Shown: positions 52,696-62,681, counted from the stretch's first letter. The stretch: 64,000 nt of DNA from Peribacillus kribbensis DSM 17871 (GCF_000430765.1 NZ_KE387240.1:162119-226118), one strand, 5' to 3'. Translations and numbers: made by a program. The notes: a model not told the origin generated them from the sequence alone.

Positions 52696-52743
52696 TTGCT
52701 TTAAACCGAAAGCAGGCATATTATAAAGGTGTATTAGAAATAC
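52696..52743 (+). promoter_or_regulatory. hmp promoter with likely NsrR operator
   Basis: TTGCTT at 52696-52701, 17-nt spacer and TATTAT at 52719-52724 make a sigma-A promoter. GTATTAGAAATAC at 52731-52743 is an imperfect palindrome (GTATT-AGA-AATAC) of the type bound by Bacillus NsrR and lies across the expected start point, so bound NsrR would block hmp. Confidence 0.65.
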
Positions 52744-52772
52744 TTCTTTAAAGAAAGCTGAGGGAATTCCAT

Positions 52773-53984
52773 ATGTTATCACAACAAAACATTGATATTA
52801 TTAAATCAACAGCACCTGTTCTTGCCGTAAAAGGGACAGAAATTACTACAGTTTTCTATAAAAATCTCTTTAAAAACCATCCAGAATTGCTACATATTTT
52901 CAACCATACGAACCAGGAACAAGGAAGGCAGCAGACTGCGCTGGCAAATGTGGTGTATGCAGCGGCCGTTCATATTGATCAGCTGGAGGCATTGCTGCCA
53001 GCTGTAAAGCAGATTGCCCAAAAACACCGAAGCCTGCAGGTAAAGCCGGAACACTATCCGATCGTGGGAGAACACTTGTTGCAAGCCATAAAAAAAGTCC
53101 TTGGCGATGCGGCGACAGATGAAATCCTCCATGCCTGGGGAGAGGCATATGGCATCATTGCAGATGTATTTATAAGTGTAGAAAAAGATCTTTATAAGTC
53201 TGCTGCAGAAAAAGACGGCGGATGGGATGGCTTTAAAAACTTCACTGTAGCAGACAAGGTTAAGGAAAGTGATGTTATCACCTCTTTCTATCTCAAGCCA
53301 ACCGACAGACAGCCCCTGCCTGACTTTAAACCAGGACAGTATGTGACCGTTCGGCTCCAGATCGAAGGAGAAGAATACTTGTTTAATAGACAGTACAGCT
53401 TATCAGATGCTCCTGGCAGGGACTATTTCCGGATTTCTGTAAAAAGGGAAACAGGATCAGAGAACCCGGATGGCAAAGTTTCGAACTTCCTTCATGATCA
53501 AATTAATGTTGGAGACCAGATTGAATTGACAGCCCCTGCAGGTGAATTCACATTGGATCTGGATGGGAAAGAACCGGTCTATTTCATTAGTGGAGGAGTA
53601 GGGATCACTCCATTCATAAGCATGCTGAACAGCATGAAAACAGTGAGTCCCGAGAGAGAGACTGTCTTCATCCATTCAGCTAAGAATAAGCTGGTCCATG
53701 CTTTTTCTGATGAAGTGCAGAAGGCAGAAAAAGAGCTCACGAACTTTAAAAGCTACTGCTTCTATGGAGATGCTGCCGGCGTAGATATGGCAAATGAGGA
53801 TCTATATAGGCATGGAAGAATCACGAAGAGCCATTTAAGAGAAATTGTAAAAGCGGCAAACAGCCAATTTTATCTATGCGGCCCGGCTTCTTTCCTGAAA
53901 TCAATGATTAACGCCTTAAAAGAAATAGGAGTCGAGGATTCAAACATCCATTACGAATTTTTTGGTCCTTCTCTTGAACTATAA
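52773..53984 (+). CDS. hmp: Flavohemoglobin (nitric oxide dioxygenase) Hmp
   Basis: A 403-residue protein with an N-terminal globin (heme H85 in KHRS, Y29, F43) and a C-terminal FAD/NAD reductase ([10 protein letters not shown] near residue 209, GVGITP near 270). It oxidises NO to nitrate. The start is the only good ATG; AAGCTGAGGGA precedes it. Its divergent neighbour nsrR encodes the NO sensor. Confidence 0.96.
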   Translation: MLSQQNIDIIKSTAPVLAVKGTEITTVFYKNLFKNHPELLHIFNHTNQEQGRQQTALANVVYAAAVHIDQLEALLPAVKQIAQKHRSLQVKPEHYPIVGEHLLQAIKKVLGDAATDEILHAWGEAYGIIADVFISVEKDLYKSAAEKDGGWDGFKNFTVADKVKESDVITSFYLKPTDRQPLPDFKPGQYVTVRLQIEGEEYLFNRQYSLSDAPGRDYFRISVKRETGSENPDGKVSNFLHDQINVGDQIELTAPAGEFTLDLDGKEPVYFISGGVGITPFISMLNSMKTVSPERETVFIHSAKNKLVHAFSDEVQKAEKELTNFKSYCFYGDAAGVDMANEDLYRHGRITKSHLREIVKAANSQFYLCGPASFLKSMINALKEIGVEDSNIHYEFFGPSLEL

Positions 53985-54010
53985 ACATACATTCACTGTT
54001 TAATTTGGCT

Positions 54011-54088
54011 GTTGATTTTCGTTCCAGCCAGGTGCTTCGCGCTCCGCGGGGAGGGCCGGGAGCTGCCCTGCTGCAGGCACCAGCGGAA
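54011..54088. repeat. GC-rich dispersed Bacillus repeat, decayed fragment
   Basis: TTGATTTTCGTTCCAGCCAGG, TGCTTCGCGCTCCGCGGGG and GAGCTGCC are parts of an element I recall from many Bacillus genomes (TTGATTTCCGTTCCAGG..GCTTTCCGCGGGG). The copy is short and its arms no longer pair well. It lies after hmp, before that gene's terminator. Confidence 0.5.
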
Positions 54089-54105
54089 GTATCGTCATGC
54101 CAATA

Positions 54106-54135
54106 AAAGAAGTTCCCTTTTCCGGGAACTTTTTA
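54106..54135 (+). terminator. Intrinsic terminator of hmp
   Basis: AAAAGAAGTTCCC and GGGAACTTTTT pair around TTTTCC. Confidence 0.88.
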
Positions 54136-54287
54136 ATTAATTGTCTCAAGAATGGACGTATGAATAGGCATATGTCTTTTTATTTGTTTCTACAATGAAC
54201 TAAAAAAAGAGCCCTTTAGGATAAACTCCGCTCCCATTCTCATTAGGCTGCTTTCCCTTCAAGCGGTTAAACAGGAAACTACAGCTT

Positions 54288-55121
54288 TCAATCTCCGTCC
54301 ACGTATTTTCCATGGTCTGGGACTGCGAGGCTTTGGAAGTTCTCCGCCAGCTGCTGAAGGCCGTTTTGCAGCTCGGGACCAGAAACAGGCAGGCCATGCC
54401 CCGTTACTGCTGTCTCGGGTTTAAGGCCGGCAAGCTTTGATACAGATTGTTCTGCGGCTTTCCAATCGGTGGTAAGGTATCTTGGCGGGCCGCTGATTTC
54501 CTTTTCCTGTGTCAGCACCTTAAAGAGTTTATCCTGCCTGACGGTAACAAAGGCATCTCCTGCAATCAAGGTCCTGTCCCTTTCGCGGAAAAGGGAAATA
54601 TGGCCGGGACTGTGCCCGGGGGTATGAAGCCATTTCCAATCATGGAGTCCGGGGACGCTGCCATCCTCTGGAAGGGAGGAAATCCTCGGTGAAAGATCCA
54701 CTCCTTCATTTGGGAACATTCCTGACATTTTTGCGACCATTCCGCCTTCCACTGTTGGGTCAGGCTCTGGATAATCCTTTTTGCCGGTCAAGAATGGAAG
54801 CTCCAATGTGTGTGCATAAATCGGGACATCCCATTTTTCCATAAGCTTGTCCATCCCGCCGATATGATCAAAATGTCCATGGGTCAAGAGAATGGCCTCC
54901 GGCGGTGCGCTCCCGAAAAGTCTTTCCGCTTCTTCCAAAATTTTATCTCCTGTGCGCGGCATGCCAGCATCCACCAGGATCCAGCCGCCGCCATCCTTCC
55001 GGATAAAAAATAAATTTACCACCTGGTCGGTATATAGTAATAAATCCGGCAGTACCTCCTGAACGGCACCGCTTGATATCGTGGTCATCGGGATAAATCG
55101 ATCAAAAGCATGATCCGTCAT
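54288..55121 (-). CDS. Metallo-beta-lactamase-fold hydrolase
   Basis: A 277-residue MBL-fold protein. Zinc motif HGHFDHIGG at about residue 80, a later H in HTPGHSPGHIS, an aspartate in IAGDAF and a C-terminal TGHG are the usual ligands. Such proteins include glyoxalase II and other hydrolases; substrate unknown. AAGGAGG precedes the start. Monocistronic, divergent from the CUT1 transporter. Confidence 0.85.
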   Translation of the reverse strand: MTDHAFDRFIPMTTISSGAVQEVLPDLLLYTDQVVNLFFIRKDGGGWILVDAGMPRTGDKILEEAERLFGSAPPEAILLTHGHFDHIGGMDKLMEKWDVPIYAHTLELPFLTGKKDYPEPDPTVEGGMVAKMSGMFPNEGVDLSPRISSLPEDGSVPGLHDWKWLHTPGHSPGHISLFRERDRTLIAGDAFVTVRQDKLFKVLTQEKEISGPPRYLTTDWKAAEQSVSKLAGLKPETAVTGHGLPVSGPELQNGLQQLAENFQSLAVPDHGKYVDGD

Positions 55122-55304
55122 TTTGTTCCTCCTTAATAGATATTAATCTTCTCATTATTTCATTTTCCCTGCATATGGGAATAGTATGCGAGATATAAAA
55201 ATTAATCCTTTTCCTTAAAATACGAGGTTTATCGTCAATTTTCACGGGTAATTAACAAGTAGTAACACGTGCGTGTAGAAAAAGATACTATTTGATGGGG
55301 GATT

Positions 55305-56606
55305 ATGGCGAAGATGAAAAGGAAATTGTCGATTTTTTTATCAGTACTAATGCTGTTCAGCATGCTGCTGGCAGGCTGTTCAGGAGATAAGGCCTCTGGA
55401 GCAGGAGGAGACAGCAAAAAAGTAACACTGAAATTCTGGACTTTCTGGGGTTCTGAAACACGCAGGCCAATCATTGAAAAAATGGTGGATGATTATAATA
55501 AATCCCAGGATAAAGTAGTTGTGAAGCACACCTTCGTTCCTTGGGGTGATATCTGGACAAAAAACCTTGCAGCTGTAGCAGCAGGAAATCCAGCTGATGT
55601 GGTTGTCACAGATATTAATGATGTTTCGCACCGAGCGAAGAATAACCAGAGTACAGATCTTTCGAAATACTTTGATGATAACTTCAAAAATAGATTTTAC
55701 CCTCAATTATGGGATACCGTCCTTTATAAAGGAAAAGCATATGGAGCCCCATTTAATACAGATACCCGCTTGCTTTACTACAACAAAAAAGCATTTAAGG
55801 AAGCAGGACTGGACCCTAACAAACCACCTCAAACTTGGGCTGAACTTGAAGAATATGCCAAAAAACTGGATGTTAAAAAAGGAAGCACATATGAAAGAAT
55901 TGGTTTCTATCCTCTCTGGGGAGGCTATGGAGCCCCAGGCTGGATGAGAAATGCTGATAACGGAAAAGGTTTTATTGAAGGAGACAAGCTTGCGATCGAT
56001 ACACCGGCAAAAGAGGATGCTTTAACATGGCTTGCTGATTGGAAAAAGAGATACGGCAAGAAAACCATCGAAAGCTGGGATGCTGATTTTGCAAACGGAC
56101 AAACCAATCCGTTTGTCGCGGAAAAGGTTGCCATGTATGTTGATACAGGCACATTCTATACCCAAATCAGGGATTCTGGAAAAAATCTTGACTTTGGTGT
56201 AGCGCCTATCCCTTCTTATACAGATCATACAAGGCACTGGAGCGATGGCGGGGGCTTTGTGCTTGAGGTACCAAAGGGATCGAAGCACCCTAAAGAAGCC
56301 GCAGATTTTATCAAGTATCTAACAGATGTTAAAGCTCAGAAATACTGGGCAGTCAAGAACTATGACAATGTCGCCAATAAGCAGGCTGCTGAAAGTGCCG
56401 CTGCTGAAATGAGCGGAATGGCAAAAGATGTTTATCAAACATCGAACGAGAACCTGAAGGATACACAGCTTGCACCTGTGCCGCTGAACTATCCGGACTA
56501 TAAGAGCAGAATCGATCCACAGATTGATGCTGTCATGCTGGGTAAGAAAAAATCGCCGGAAGCTTTGAAGAAAGCAGAAGAAGATGTTAAAAAGATAAAA
56601 AAATAA
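55305..56606 (+). CDS. Sugar ABC transporter substrate-binding lipoprotein
   Basis: A 433-residue extracellular solute-binding protein of family 1, with a signal peptide ending in the lipobox L22-A-G-C25 and typical SBP1 blocks (WTFWG, APFNTDTRLLYYNKKAF). It delivers an oligosaccharide or similar to the two permeases that follow. Start could be ATG 55305 or 55314; GGGGG at 55297-55301 fits 55314 a little better by distance. Confidence 0.9.
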   Translation: MAKMKRKLSIFLSVLMLFSMLLAGCSGDKASGAGGDSKKVTLKFWTFWGSETRRPIIEKMVDDYNKSQDKVVVKHTFVPWGDIWTKNLAAVAAGNPADVVVTDINDVSHRAKNNQSTDLSKYFDDNFKNRFYPQLWDTVLYKGKAYGAPFNTDTRLLYYNKKAFKEAGLDPNKPPQTWAELEEYAKKLDVKKGSTYERIGFYPLWGGYGAPGWMRNADNGKGFIEGDKLAIDTPAKEDALTWLADWKKRYGKKTIESWDADFANGQTNPFVAEKVAMYVDTGTFYTQIRDSGKNLDFGVAPIPSYTDHTRHWSDGGGFVLEVPKGSKHPKEAADFIKYLTDVKAQKYWAVKNYDNVANKQAAESAAAEMSGMAKDVYQTSNENLKDTQLAPVPLNYPDYKSRIDPQIDAVMLGKKKSPEALKKAEEDVKKIKK

Positions 56607-56663
56607 TCTTACGAGGGGAAGCTTAACAGCTTCCTTCTTTTTAAAAGTCTAGGGGGGAATAGT

Positions 56664-57692
56664 ATGCAACAGCAAAGTGCCAGGGAAAGGTTGCTGCATG
56701 GCATAAACGATCGGGGGACAAATGTCTCTGGTAATTCAGCCGCTATGAACAATCAAGCGGTTAGCAAAACTCACATGAAAACAAAAAAAGCAAAATCTAA
56801 AACTTTTAAAGAGAATTTAATAGGGTATGGTTTTATATCACCGTGGCTGATTGGATTTTTCTTCTTGACCGCAGGCCCGCTTGTTTTTTCCCTCATCGTA
56901 AGTTTTAGTGATTACAACATAACATCCAAGATGCATTTCACCGGTTTGGATAATTATAAAAGAATGTTCACGGCTGACGATTTATTTTGGACGTCCTTAT
57001 GGAATACCATCTATTTCGTCGTATTCTCAGTGCCTTTAACAACAGCAGGGGCTATCTTTGTAGCGGTTCTTCTAAATACAAAAATCAAAGGAATGAAGAT
57101 TTTCAGGACAATCTACTATCTGCCTGCTGTCCTGTCCGGCGTAGCGGTTTACTTTCTTTGGATGCAGCTCTTAAGCCCTGGAACCGGATTGGTCAATCTC
57201 GTCCTCAGCTGGTTTGGTGTCGATGGTCCGGCATGGCTGTTTGATCCAAGCTGGACAAAGCCGGCTCTAATCATCATGAAATTGTGGAGTGTGGGCGGAG
57301 GTATGCTCCTCTACTTAGCAAGCCTTCAAGGGGTTCCGGAGTCTTTATATGAAGCGGCGGATCTGGACGGAGCAAACATGTTCCAGAAATTTTTCCATAT
57401 CACTCTGCCAATGATCACACCCATCATTTTCTTTGATATAATTACGAGCACCATTGGAGCCTTCCAGGTTTTCCAGGAAGCCTATGTCATGTCAAAGGAT
57501 GGCGACGGAGGGCCGGCGCATTCCTTGCTCTTCTATAATCTCCATATGTGGAATAACGCCTTTGAAGTCTTTGATATGGGGTATGCGTCTGCGATGGCCT
57601 GGATTCTCTTTATCATCATCATGATCCTGACTCTGATCAATTTGAAGTTCGGCAAGCGATGGGTACATTACGAAGGCGGTGACAACAAATGA
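56664..57692 (+). CDS. Sugar ABC transporter permease, MalF type
   Basis: A 342-residue inner-membrane permease with six hydrophobic segments after a long polar N-terminus (about 50 residues, rich in Lys and Asn). The EAA loop is in ESLYEAADLDGANMFQKFFH near residue 229. It overlaps the next permease by 4 nt (ATGA), so both are translated together. Confidence 0.92.
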   Translation: MQQQSARERLLHGINDRGTNVSGNSAAMNNQAVSKTHMKTKKAKSKTFKENLIGYGFISPWLIGFFFLTAGPLVFSLIVSFSDYNITSKMHFTGLDNYKRMFTADDLFWTSLWNTIYFVVFSVPLTTAGAIFVAVLLNTKIKGMKIFRTIYYLPAVLSGVAVYFLWMQLLSPGTGLVNLVLSWFGVDGPAWLFDPSWTKPALIIMKLWSVGGGMLLYLASLQGVPESLYEAADLDGANMFQKFFHITLPMITPIIFFDIITSTIGAFQVFQEAYVMSKDGDGGPAHSLLFYNLHMWNNAFEVFDMGYASAMAWILFIIIMILTLINLKFGKRWVHYEGGDNK

Positions 57693-58558
57693 AGATGACT
57701 GGTGCCCCCAAGCTGTACCAAACAATGAAATTCAAGCGGAATGTCAAAAACGGTTTTATTTTATTGATTTTATTAGCAGGAAGTGCAGCGTTATTAACAC
57801 CGCTTTGGTGGATGATTTCCACCTCATTGAAATCACCGGAGGAAATTGCCCAGTTTCCGCCTACATTCATTCCGGAAAAATTCCACTTTTCCAATTATAT
57901 AAAGGCCTGGTCAACAGGACCATTTACAAGATGGGCACTGAATTCCGTGTTCCTTGCGGTTGTCACAACCATTGGAAGTGTGCTGATCAATTCACTCGTT
58001 GCCTATGGCTTTGCGAAGCTGAAATTTAAAGGGCGGAATATCTGGTTTGTCATCGTTCTTGCCACCATGCTATTGCCAGGCTTTGTGACGATGGTTCCCC
58101 AGTATATGCTGTTTTCTAAGCTTGGCTGGGTGAATACGTATCTGCCGCTGATTGTTCCATCCTTTCTTGGAAGTGCATTCTTCATCTTTTTACTAAGGCA
58201 GTTCATGATGACCATTCCGAATGAGTTCATCGAAGCAGCGGTCATGGATGGGGCAAGCCATCTGCGCATTTGGTGGCATATCATGCTTCCATTGACAAAG
58301 CCCGCACTTATCACGGTAGCCATCTTTTCTTTTAATGGCTCCTGGAATGACCTGCTTGGCCCGCTCTTATATCTGAATGATGAAAGCATGTATACGATCC
58401 AGCTCGGTCTTCAAACCTTCAAGGGATCCGTACAGACTCAGTGGAACTATCTCATGGCCATGTCAGTCATGATCCTTCTTCCGACTGTACTGATATTCTT
58501 TATCTTCCAGCGTTTCTTTATTGAAGGATCAAACCTCTCATCTGGAACAAAAGGATGA
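57689..58558 (+). CDS. Sugar ABC transporter permease, MalG type
   Basis: A 289-residue CUT1 permease with six membrane segments; its EAA loop reads FIEAAVMDGASHLRIWWHIMLP near residue 178. No ATP-binding subunit follows, so it must borrow a shared ATPase such as MsmX. A terminator follows directly. Confidence 0.92.
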   Translation: MKMTGAPKLYQTMKFKRNVKNGFILLILLAGSAALLTPLWWMISTSLKSPEEIAQFPPTFIPEKFHFSNYIKAWSTGPFTRWALNSVFLAVVTTIGSVLINSLVAYGFAKLKFKGRNIWFVIVLATMLLPGFVTMVPQYMLFSKLGWVNTYLPLIVPSFLGSAFFIFLLRQFMMTIPNEFIEAAVMDGASHLRIWWHIMLPLTKPALITVAIFSFNGSWNDLLGPLLYLNDESMYTIQLGLQTFKGSVQTQWNYLMAMSVMILLPTVLIFFIFQRFFIEGSNLSSGTKG

Positions 58559-58584
58559 CGGAATAAAAATGTGAATATCGGGTG

Positions 58585-58626
58585 AAAAGGGACTTGGAAG
58601 CTGTCATTCCAAGTCCCTTTTGTTTT
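58585..58626 (+). terminator. Terminator of the CUT1 operon
   Basis: AAAAGGGACTTGGAA and TTCCAAGTCCCTTTT, 15-bp perfect stem with a 7-nt loop. Confidence 0.9.
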
Positions 58627-58731
58627 AGATTAATGGATTCATAGACAGGGACTCTCCCCCTCACCGCTTACGAAATCCTTCAAACTTTGATAAAATAGTA
58701 GAGTAAACGAGTAAGAGCAAGGAGTGCTGGA

Positions 58732-60882
58732 ATGGTTAAGGTGATTATTGCCGAAAAGCCGTCTGTAGCTAAAAATATTGCGGATGCGCTGAAAATTAAG
58801 AATAAAAAAGACGGATACTTTGAAGGACAGGACTATATTATTACCTGGGCTTTTGGTCATCTTCTTCAGCTTTTTGATGCAAAGGATTATGATGAGAAAA
58901 TGGCCAAGTGGAAAATGGAAAATTTCCCATTCATCCCGGGCCAATTCAAATATAAAGTGAAAAGCAGCTCTAATAGGCAGTATAAAGACCAGGGAGCGGC
59001 TAAACAGTTAAAAACCATCACCAGCCTGATCAAAAGGCAGGATGTCGATGGTCTTATTTCCGCCTGTGACTATGACAGGGAAGGACAGATTATTGGAGAT
59101 ACCATCATCGATCAGCTGAGGACTCCAAAAAAGGTCTACCGCCTGTTATTAAATGAGTGGACACCGGAAGAGGTCCTAAAAGGGCTGTCCAGCCTAAGAC
59201 CAAACTCGGAAATGGCGCCGCTGAAGGATGCTGGTATCAGCAGGCAGTGGGCAGACTGGATCATCGGAATCAACCTGACCTCGGTAGCCACCCTGAAATA
59301 CCAATCAGGACGAGGCAAAGCCATGAATGTGGGAAGAGTCCTGATGCCCACTCTTAAAATCATTTATGATCGGGACAAGGAGATTGATAAGTTTGTTCCA
59401 GAAACGTATTATAAGCTTTCCGGTACTTTTGAGACAGGAACCAAAGAGAAATACGAGGGCATCTATCATCAGGACGGAGAAGAAAAATTCAAATCAAAGG
59501 ACCAGCTGCTTGAATTGGATGAAAGGCTGAAGAACGAAAAGAACGCCATAATCCTTGATAAAAAAGTAGAAAAAAAGAGAGAATTCCCTCCCTATTTATT
59601 TAATTTGTCCGGCCTTCAAGGATATATTACCAGCAAATATAAAGGCTGGACCTCGGACAAGGTGCTTAAAACCGCCCAGTCCTTGTATGAAAAGAAGCAT
59701 ATTACGTATCCAAGGACCTCAAGCATCGCCTTGGAGGAGAGCCTGAAAAGCAGGACCGCACGTGTACTTGAAGCAGTCAAAAAGGGATCTCCATTTGAAC
59801 AAGAAATAACATTCACCGCTTCCAAACGAATTTTTGATAACACCAAGGTGGAAAGCCATAGTGCGATCATACCAACCTATCTGATGCCCAAAAAGCTTTC
59901 TGAAAATGAACTGATTGTCTATACAGCCATAAAAAACCGGTTCCTTATGCAATTCATGCCAGTGGCTGAATATGAGGAAACAAAAATAACGACAGGTATC
60001 CGCTCAAGCGATTGGCCGGGAGTCTTTCTTTCAAAAGGAAGAGTCCAGCTGGTAGAAGGATGGAAAAAGCTTGAACAGAGAGAAATGAAAGAAGTCATCC
60101 TGCCGCAGGTGCAGCTGCGGGAACCCGTAGAGCTGGTTCATCATGAGATTACTGAACACTCAACAACTCCTCCTAAACCGCACACTGAGCGTACTCTCCT
60201 CAGAATCATGGAAACCTGCGGGAAAAAGCAGGATAAGGATGAAGACAGTGTCAAATCTGTGCTTAGCGGATACAGTATCGGTACAGCGGCAACCCGTGCC
60301 GAAACCATTAAAAAGCTGATTGATGTGGGCTATATTGAATACAAACATAAAAATTTGATTTGTACGGATTTGGGACGCCGGGTGGTCGAAACGCTTCCTG
60401 TAGATGAACTTTTTGATCTGGACTTTACAGGCAGACTGGAAAAAAAGCTGCATGATATTGAAAAAAAGTCGTATACAAAGCAGGAATTTTTGCAGTTCAT
60501 AAAAGAATTTACGTATACAACCGTGCAGAAAATCAAACAGGAAGAAAGCAAAATTATCAGCACGGTTGAAAATAAAAAGACGGAAATGGAAGTCCTGGGG
60601 AAATGCCCGGTCTGCGGACATGCCATTATTGAAGGCCAGAAAGGGTTTGGCTGTTCAAACTGGAAAAGCGGCTGTAAATTCGTCATTTGGAAAAATGACA
60701 AATATCTTGCGGCCATGAAAAAGAAACCTACCAAAACAATGGTGAAATCTCTTTTGAAAAATGGAAGGGCATCGGTAAAAGGACTGACAAGCAAAAAAGG
60801 AAAAAAGTTTAATGCGATTTTAAGTTATGAGAAAAATCCCGATAATCCGTATTTTTCCTGGAAGATGGAATTTGAAGAATAA
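58732..60882 (+). CDS. topB: DNA topoisomerase III (TopB)
   Basis: A 716-residue type IA topoisomerase that relaxes negative supercoils and decatenates. TOPRIM acidic residues are D113, D115 and E117 in CDYDREGQ; the nucleophile is Y326 in ITYPRTSS. The C-terminus ends in a zinc ribbon (CPVCGHA then CSNWKSGC). AAGGAG precedes the ATG; it is followed by mntR with about 195 nt between. Confidence 0.94.
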   Translation: MVKVIIAEKPSVAKNIADALKIKNKKDGYFEGQDYIITWAFGHLLQLFDAKDYDEKMAKWKMENFPFIPGQFKYKVKSSSNRQYKDQGAAKQLKTITSLIKRQDVDGLISACDYDREGQIIGDTIIDQLRTPKKVYRLLLNEWTPEEVLKGLSSLRPNSEMAPLKDAGISRQWADWIIGINLTSVATLKYQSGRGKAMNVGRVLMPTLKIIYDRDKEIDKFVPETYYKLSGTFETGTKEKYEGIYHQDGEEKFKSKDQLLELDERLKNEKNAIILDKKVEKKREFPPYLFNLSGLQGYITSKYKGWTSDKVLKTAQSLYEKKHITYPRTSSIALEESLKSRTARVLEAVKKGSPFEQEITFTASKRIFDNTKVESHSAIIPTYLMPKKLSENELIVYTAIKNRFLMQFMPVAEYEETKITTGIRSSDWPGVFLSKGRVQLVEGWKKLEQREMKEVILPQVQLREPVELVHHEITEHSTTPPKPHTERTLLRIMETCGKKQDKDEDSVKSVLSGYSIGTAATRAETIKKLIDVGYIEYKHKNLICTDLGRRVVETLPVDELFDLDFTGRLEKKLHDIEKKSYTKQEFLQFIKEFTYTTVQKIKQEESKIISTVENKKTEMEVLGKCPVCGHAIIEGQKGFGCSNWKSGCKFVIWKNDKYLAAMKKKPTKTMVKSLLKNGRASVKGLTSKKGKKFNAILSYEKNPDNPYFSWKMEFEE

Positions 60883-61077
60883 TCCATAACGAAGGTTCAT
60901 ATCATAAATCTCGCTGCTATCCATGTGATGGTTCGAAACAGGAGTATACCCTGCTGGAAGCGGGCCGCCGCAATCCCTCTTCCGGCCTTTTTACCAAAAA
61001 AAGCTAAAATTCTTTTCTTGTACCTCCTCTTTTGGTATAGTAAAATTTTATTGAATGTGTGATTTGGAGGACTATGA

Positions 61078-61503
61078 ATGCCAACACCGAGCATGGAAGA
61101 TTACATAGAATCAATTTACAAGCTCATCGAAGATAAAGGCTACGCCCGGGTGTCCGATATAGCCGAAATGCTAGCGGTCCATCCTTCTTCAGTCACCAAA
61201 ATGGTGCAGAAGCTTGATACGGAGGAATATTTAATATACGAAAAATACCGGGGCCTTATTTTGACCGCTAAAGGTAAGAAAGTGGGCAAACGATTAGTTT
61301 ACCGCCATGAACTTTTAGAGCAGCTTCTCCGGATGATTGGTGTAAAGGAAGAAAATATTTATGGGGATGTTGAAGGAATTGAACATCATTTAAGCTGGGA
61401 TTCGATTGACCGCATAGGTGATCTCATCCAGCTCTTTGAAGAGGACCCCAAAATTATTGATGATTTAAAAGAAATTCAGAATAGAAATGAAGAGAACTCT
61501 TGA
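61078..61503 (+). CDS. mntR: Manganese-responsive transcriptional regulator MntR
   Basis: A 141-residue DtxR/MntR-family repressor of manganese import. All six metal ligands of B. subtilis MntR are in place: D8, E11, H77, E99, E102 and H103. An N-terminal winged helix (about 1-70) precedes the dimer domain; no SH3-like third domain. TTGGAGGAC precedes the ATG. No mntH or other import gene is near, and no clear MntR box was found in its own promoter. Confidence 0.95.
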   Translation: MPTPSMEDYIESIYKLIEDKGYARVSDIAEMLAVHPSSVTKMVQKLDTEEYLIYEKYRGLILTAKGKKVGKRLVYRHELLEQLLRMIGVKEENIYGDVEGIEHHLSWDSIDRIGDLIQLFEEDPKIIDDLKEIQNRNEENS

Positions 61504-61527
61504 GCTGCTTATATGCGGCTTTTTCTT
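61503..61527 (+). terminator. Terminator of mntR
   Basis: AGCTGC and GCGGCT pair with a mismatch around TTATAT, followed by TTTTTC. Confidence 0.55.
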
Positions 61528-61728
61528 TTGTATTGGCTGTTTTCGCAAACTTTGCTGCTTTGGAACAAGGTAGTTGATTTAACAATGAGATCTCTCTCAG
61601 AACTCTTTAAAAACAACAATCTTTTAGAACAGAGCCTTTGTTTTTTATTGGCCGCTTTGTCAAAGGAGCTGAAGCGAGCGCTTACTTTTATGTGGGTTTT
61701 TATGCTGAAAAGGGACGAATAAAAAGAG

Positions 61729-61769
61729 GCTGTTTCATAAGGGACCGGTCCCTTATGAAACAGCTTTTT
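61729..61769. terminator. Perfect 36-bp palindrome, bidirectional terminator
   Basis: GCTGTTTCATAAGGGACC (61729-61746) is followed at once by its exact complement (61747-61764), then TTTTT. The GGCTGTTTCATAA core resembles the GGCTGTCTCATAA end of the element at 52033. It stands between mntR and convergent metA. The 200 nt between it and mntR hold only short open frames that I judge not coding. Confidence 0.75.
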
Positions 61770-61772
61770 CTC

Positions 61773-62681
61773 TTAATTCCACTTAAATGGCGTCTCTTGA
61801 TATACATAATAATTCAACCAGTTAGAGAACATCAGGCTGGCATGGCTTCTCCAGCTGTGTACAGGTGGATTGGCTGGGTCATCTTTCGGGAAATAGTTAA
61901 CAGGCAGAGACACCGGGATTCCTTTTTTTAGATCACGTGTATATTCCTGACAGAGTGTATCAGCATCATATTCCGGGTGGCCCGTGACGAAAATCCTTCT
62001 TCCATCCTTGGATGCTGCCATAAAGACTCCGGCGTCCTCCGATTGTGCCAGGACAAGCAGGTCCGGATGGTTCATAAGCTTTTGGGTCTCTATATCTGTG
62101 TGCCTTGAATGAGGGGCAAGGAACAAGTCGTCAAAGCCTCTTACAAGCTTCTCTGTTTTATGCAGCACAGTATGGGCAAAGATGCCAAAGCATTTCTCAG
62201 GAAGCGGGACCTTCCCGATCGAATAATGATGATAAAGGGCTGCCTGTGCTGCCCAGCAGATATGCAGGGAGGAAGTCACATTGGAAGTGGACCAGTCCAT
62301 AATTTGCTGCAGCTCTTCCCAGTAATCCACCTCGTTAAAGGGAAGCAGCTCCACAGGAGCGCCTGTTATAATGAGTCCATCAAATTTCTTGTCCTTGATA
62401 TCCTGGAAGGTGGTGTAAAATTGTTCAAGATGGTACCTGCTTGTGTTTTTAGCTTGATGGGAAGCCATGGTCAGAAAAGAGACGTTAACTTGAATAGGGG
62501 TATTTCCCAGGAGTCTCAGAAGCTGTGCTTCGGCTTTTTCTTTTTCAGGCATCAAATTTAATATCAGTATATTAAGAGGCCTGATATCCTGTTGATCGGC
62601 TCTGTTTGTGTCCATAACGAATATATTTTCGTTTTCTAATATTTCTTTAGCGGGCAGTTGCTGCGGTATTTTAATCGGCAT
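61773..62681 (-). CDS. metA: Homoserine O-acetyltransferase MetA
   Basis: A 302-residue MetA-type acyltransferase in methionine synthesis. Catalytic C142 lies in LHICWAA; GAPVE gives E111, the residue that selects acetyl-CoA in Bacillus MetA (glycine gives succinyl-CoA), so the product is O-acetylhomoserine. AGGAGG lies 5 nt before the start. No SAM riboswitch was seen upstream, which differs from many Bacillus met genes. Divergent from fhs. Confidence 0.92.
   Translation of the reverse strand: MPIKIPQQLPAKEILENENIFVMDTNRADQQDIRPLNILILNLMPEKEKAEAQLLRLLGNTPIQVNVSFLTMASHQAKNTSRYHLEQFYTTFQDIKDKKFDGLIITGAPVELLPFNEVDYWEELQQIMDWSTSNVTSSLHICWAAQAALYHHYSIGKVPLPEKCFGIFAHTVLHKTEKLVRGFDDLFLAPHSRHTDIETQKLMNHPDLLVLAQSEDAGVFMAASKDGRRIFVTGHPEYDADTLCQEYTRDLKKGIPVSLPVNYFPKDDPANPPVHSWRSHASLMFSNWLNYYVYQETPFKWN

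Noticed and set aside
61513-61722. 69-residue plus-strand ORF after mntR
   Set aside because: No RBS, follows a terminator-like hairpin, and has no recognisable family features.
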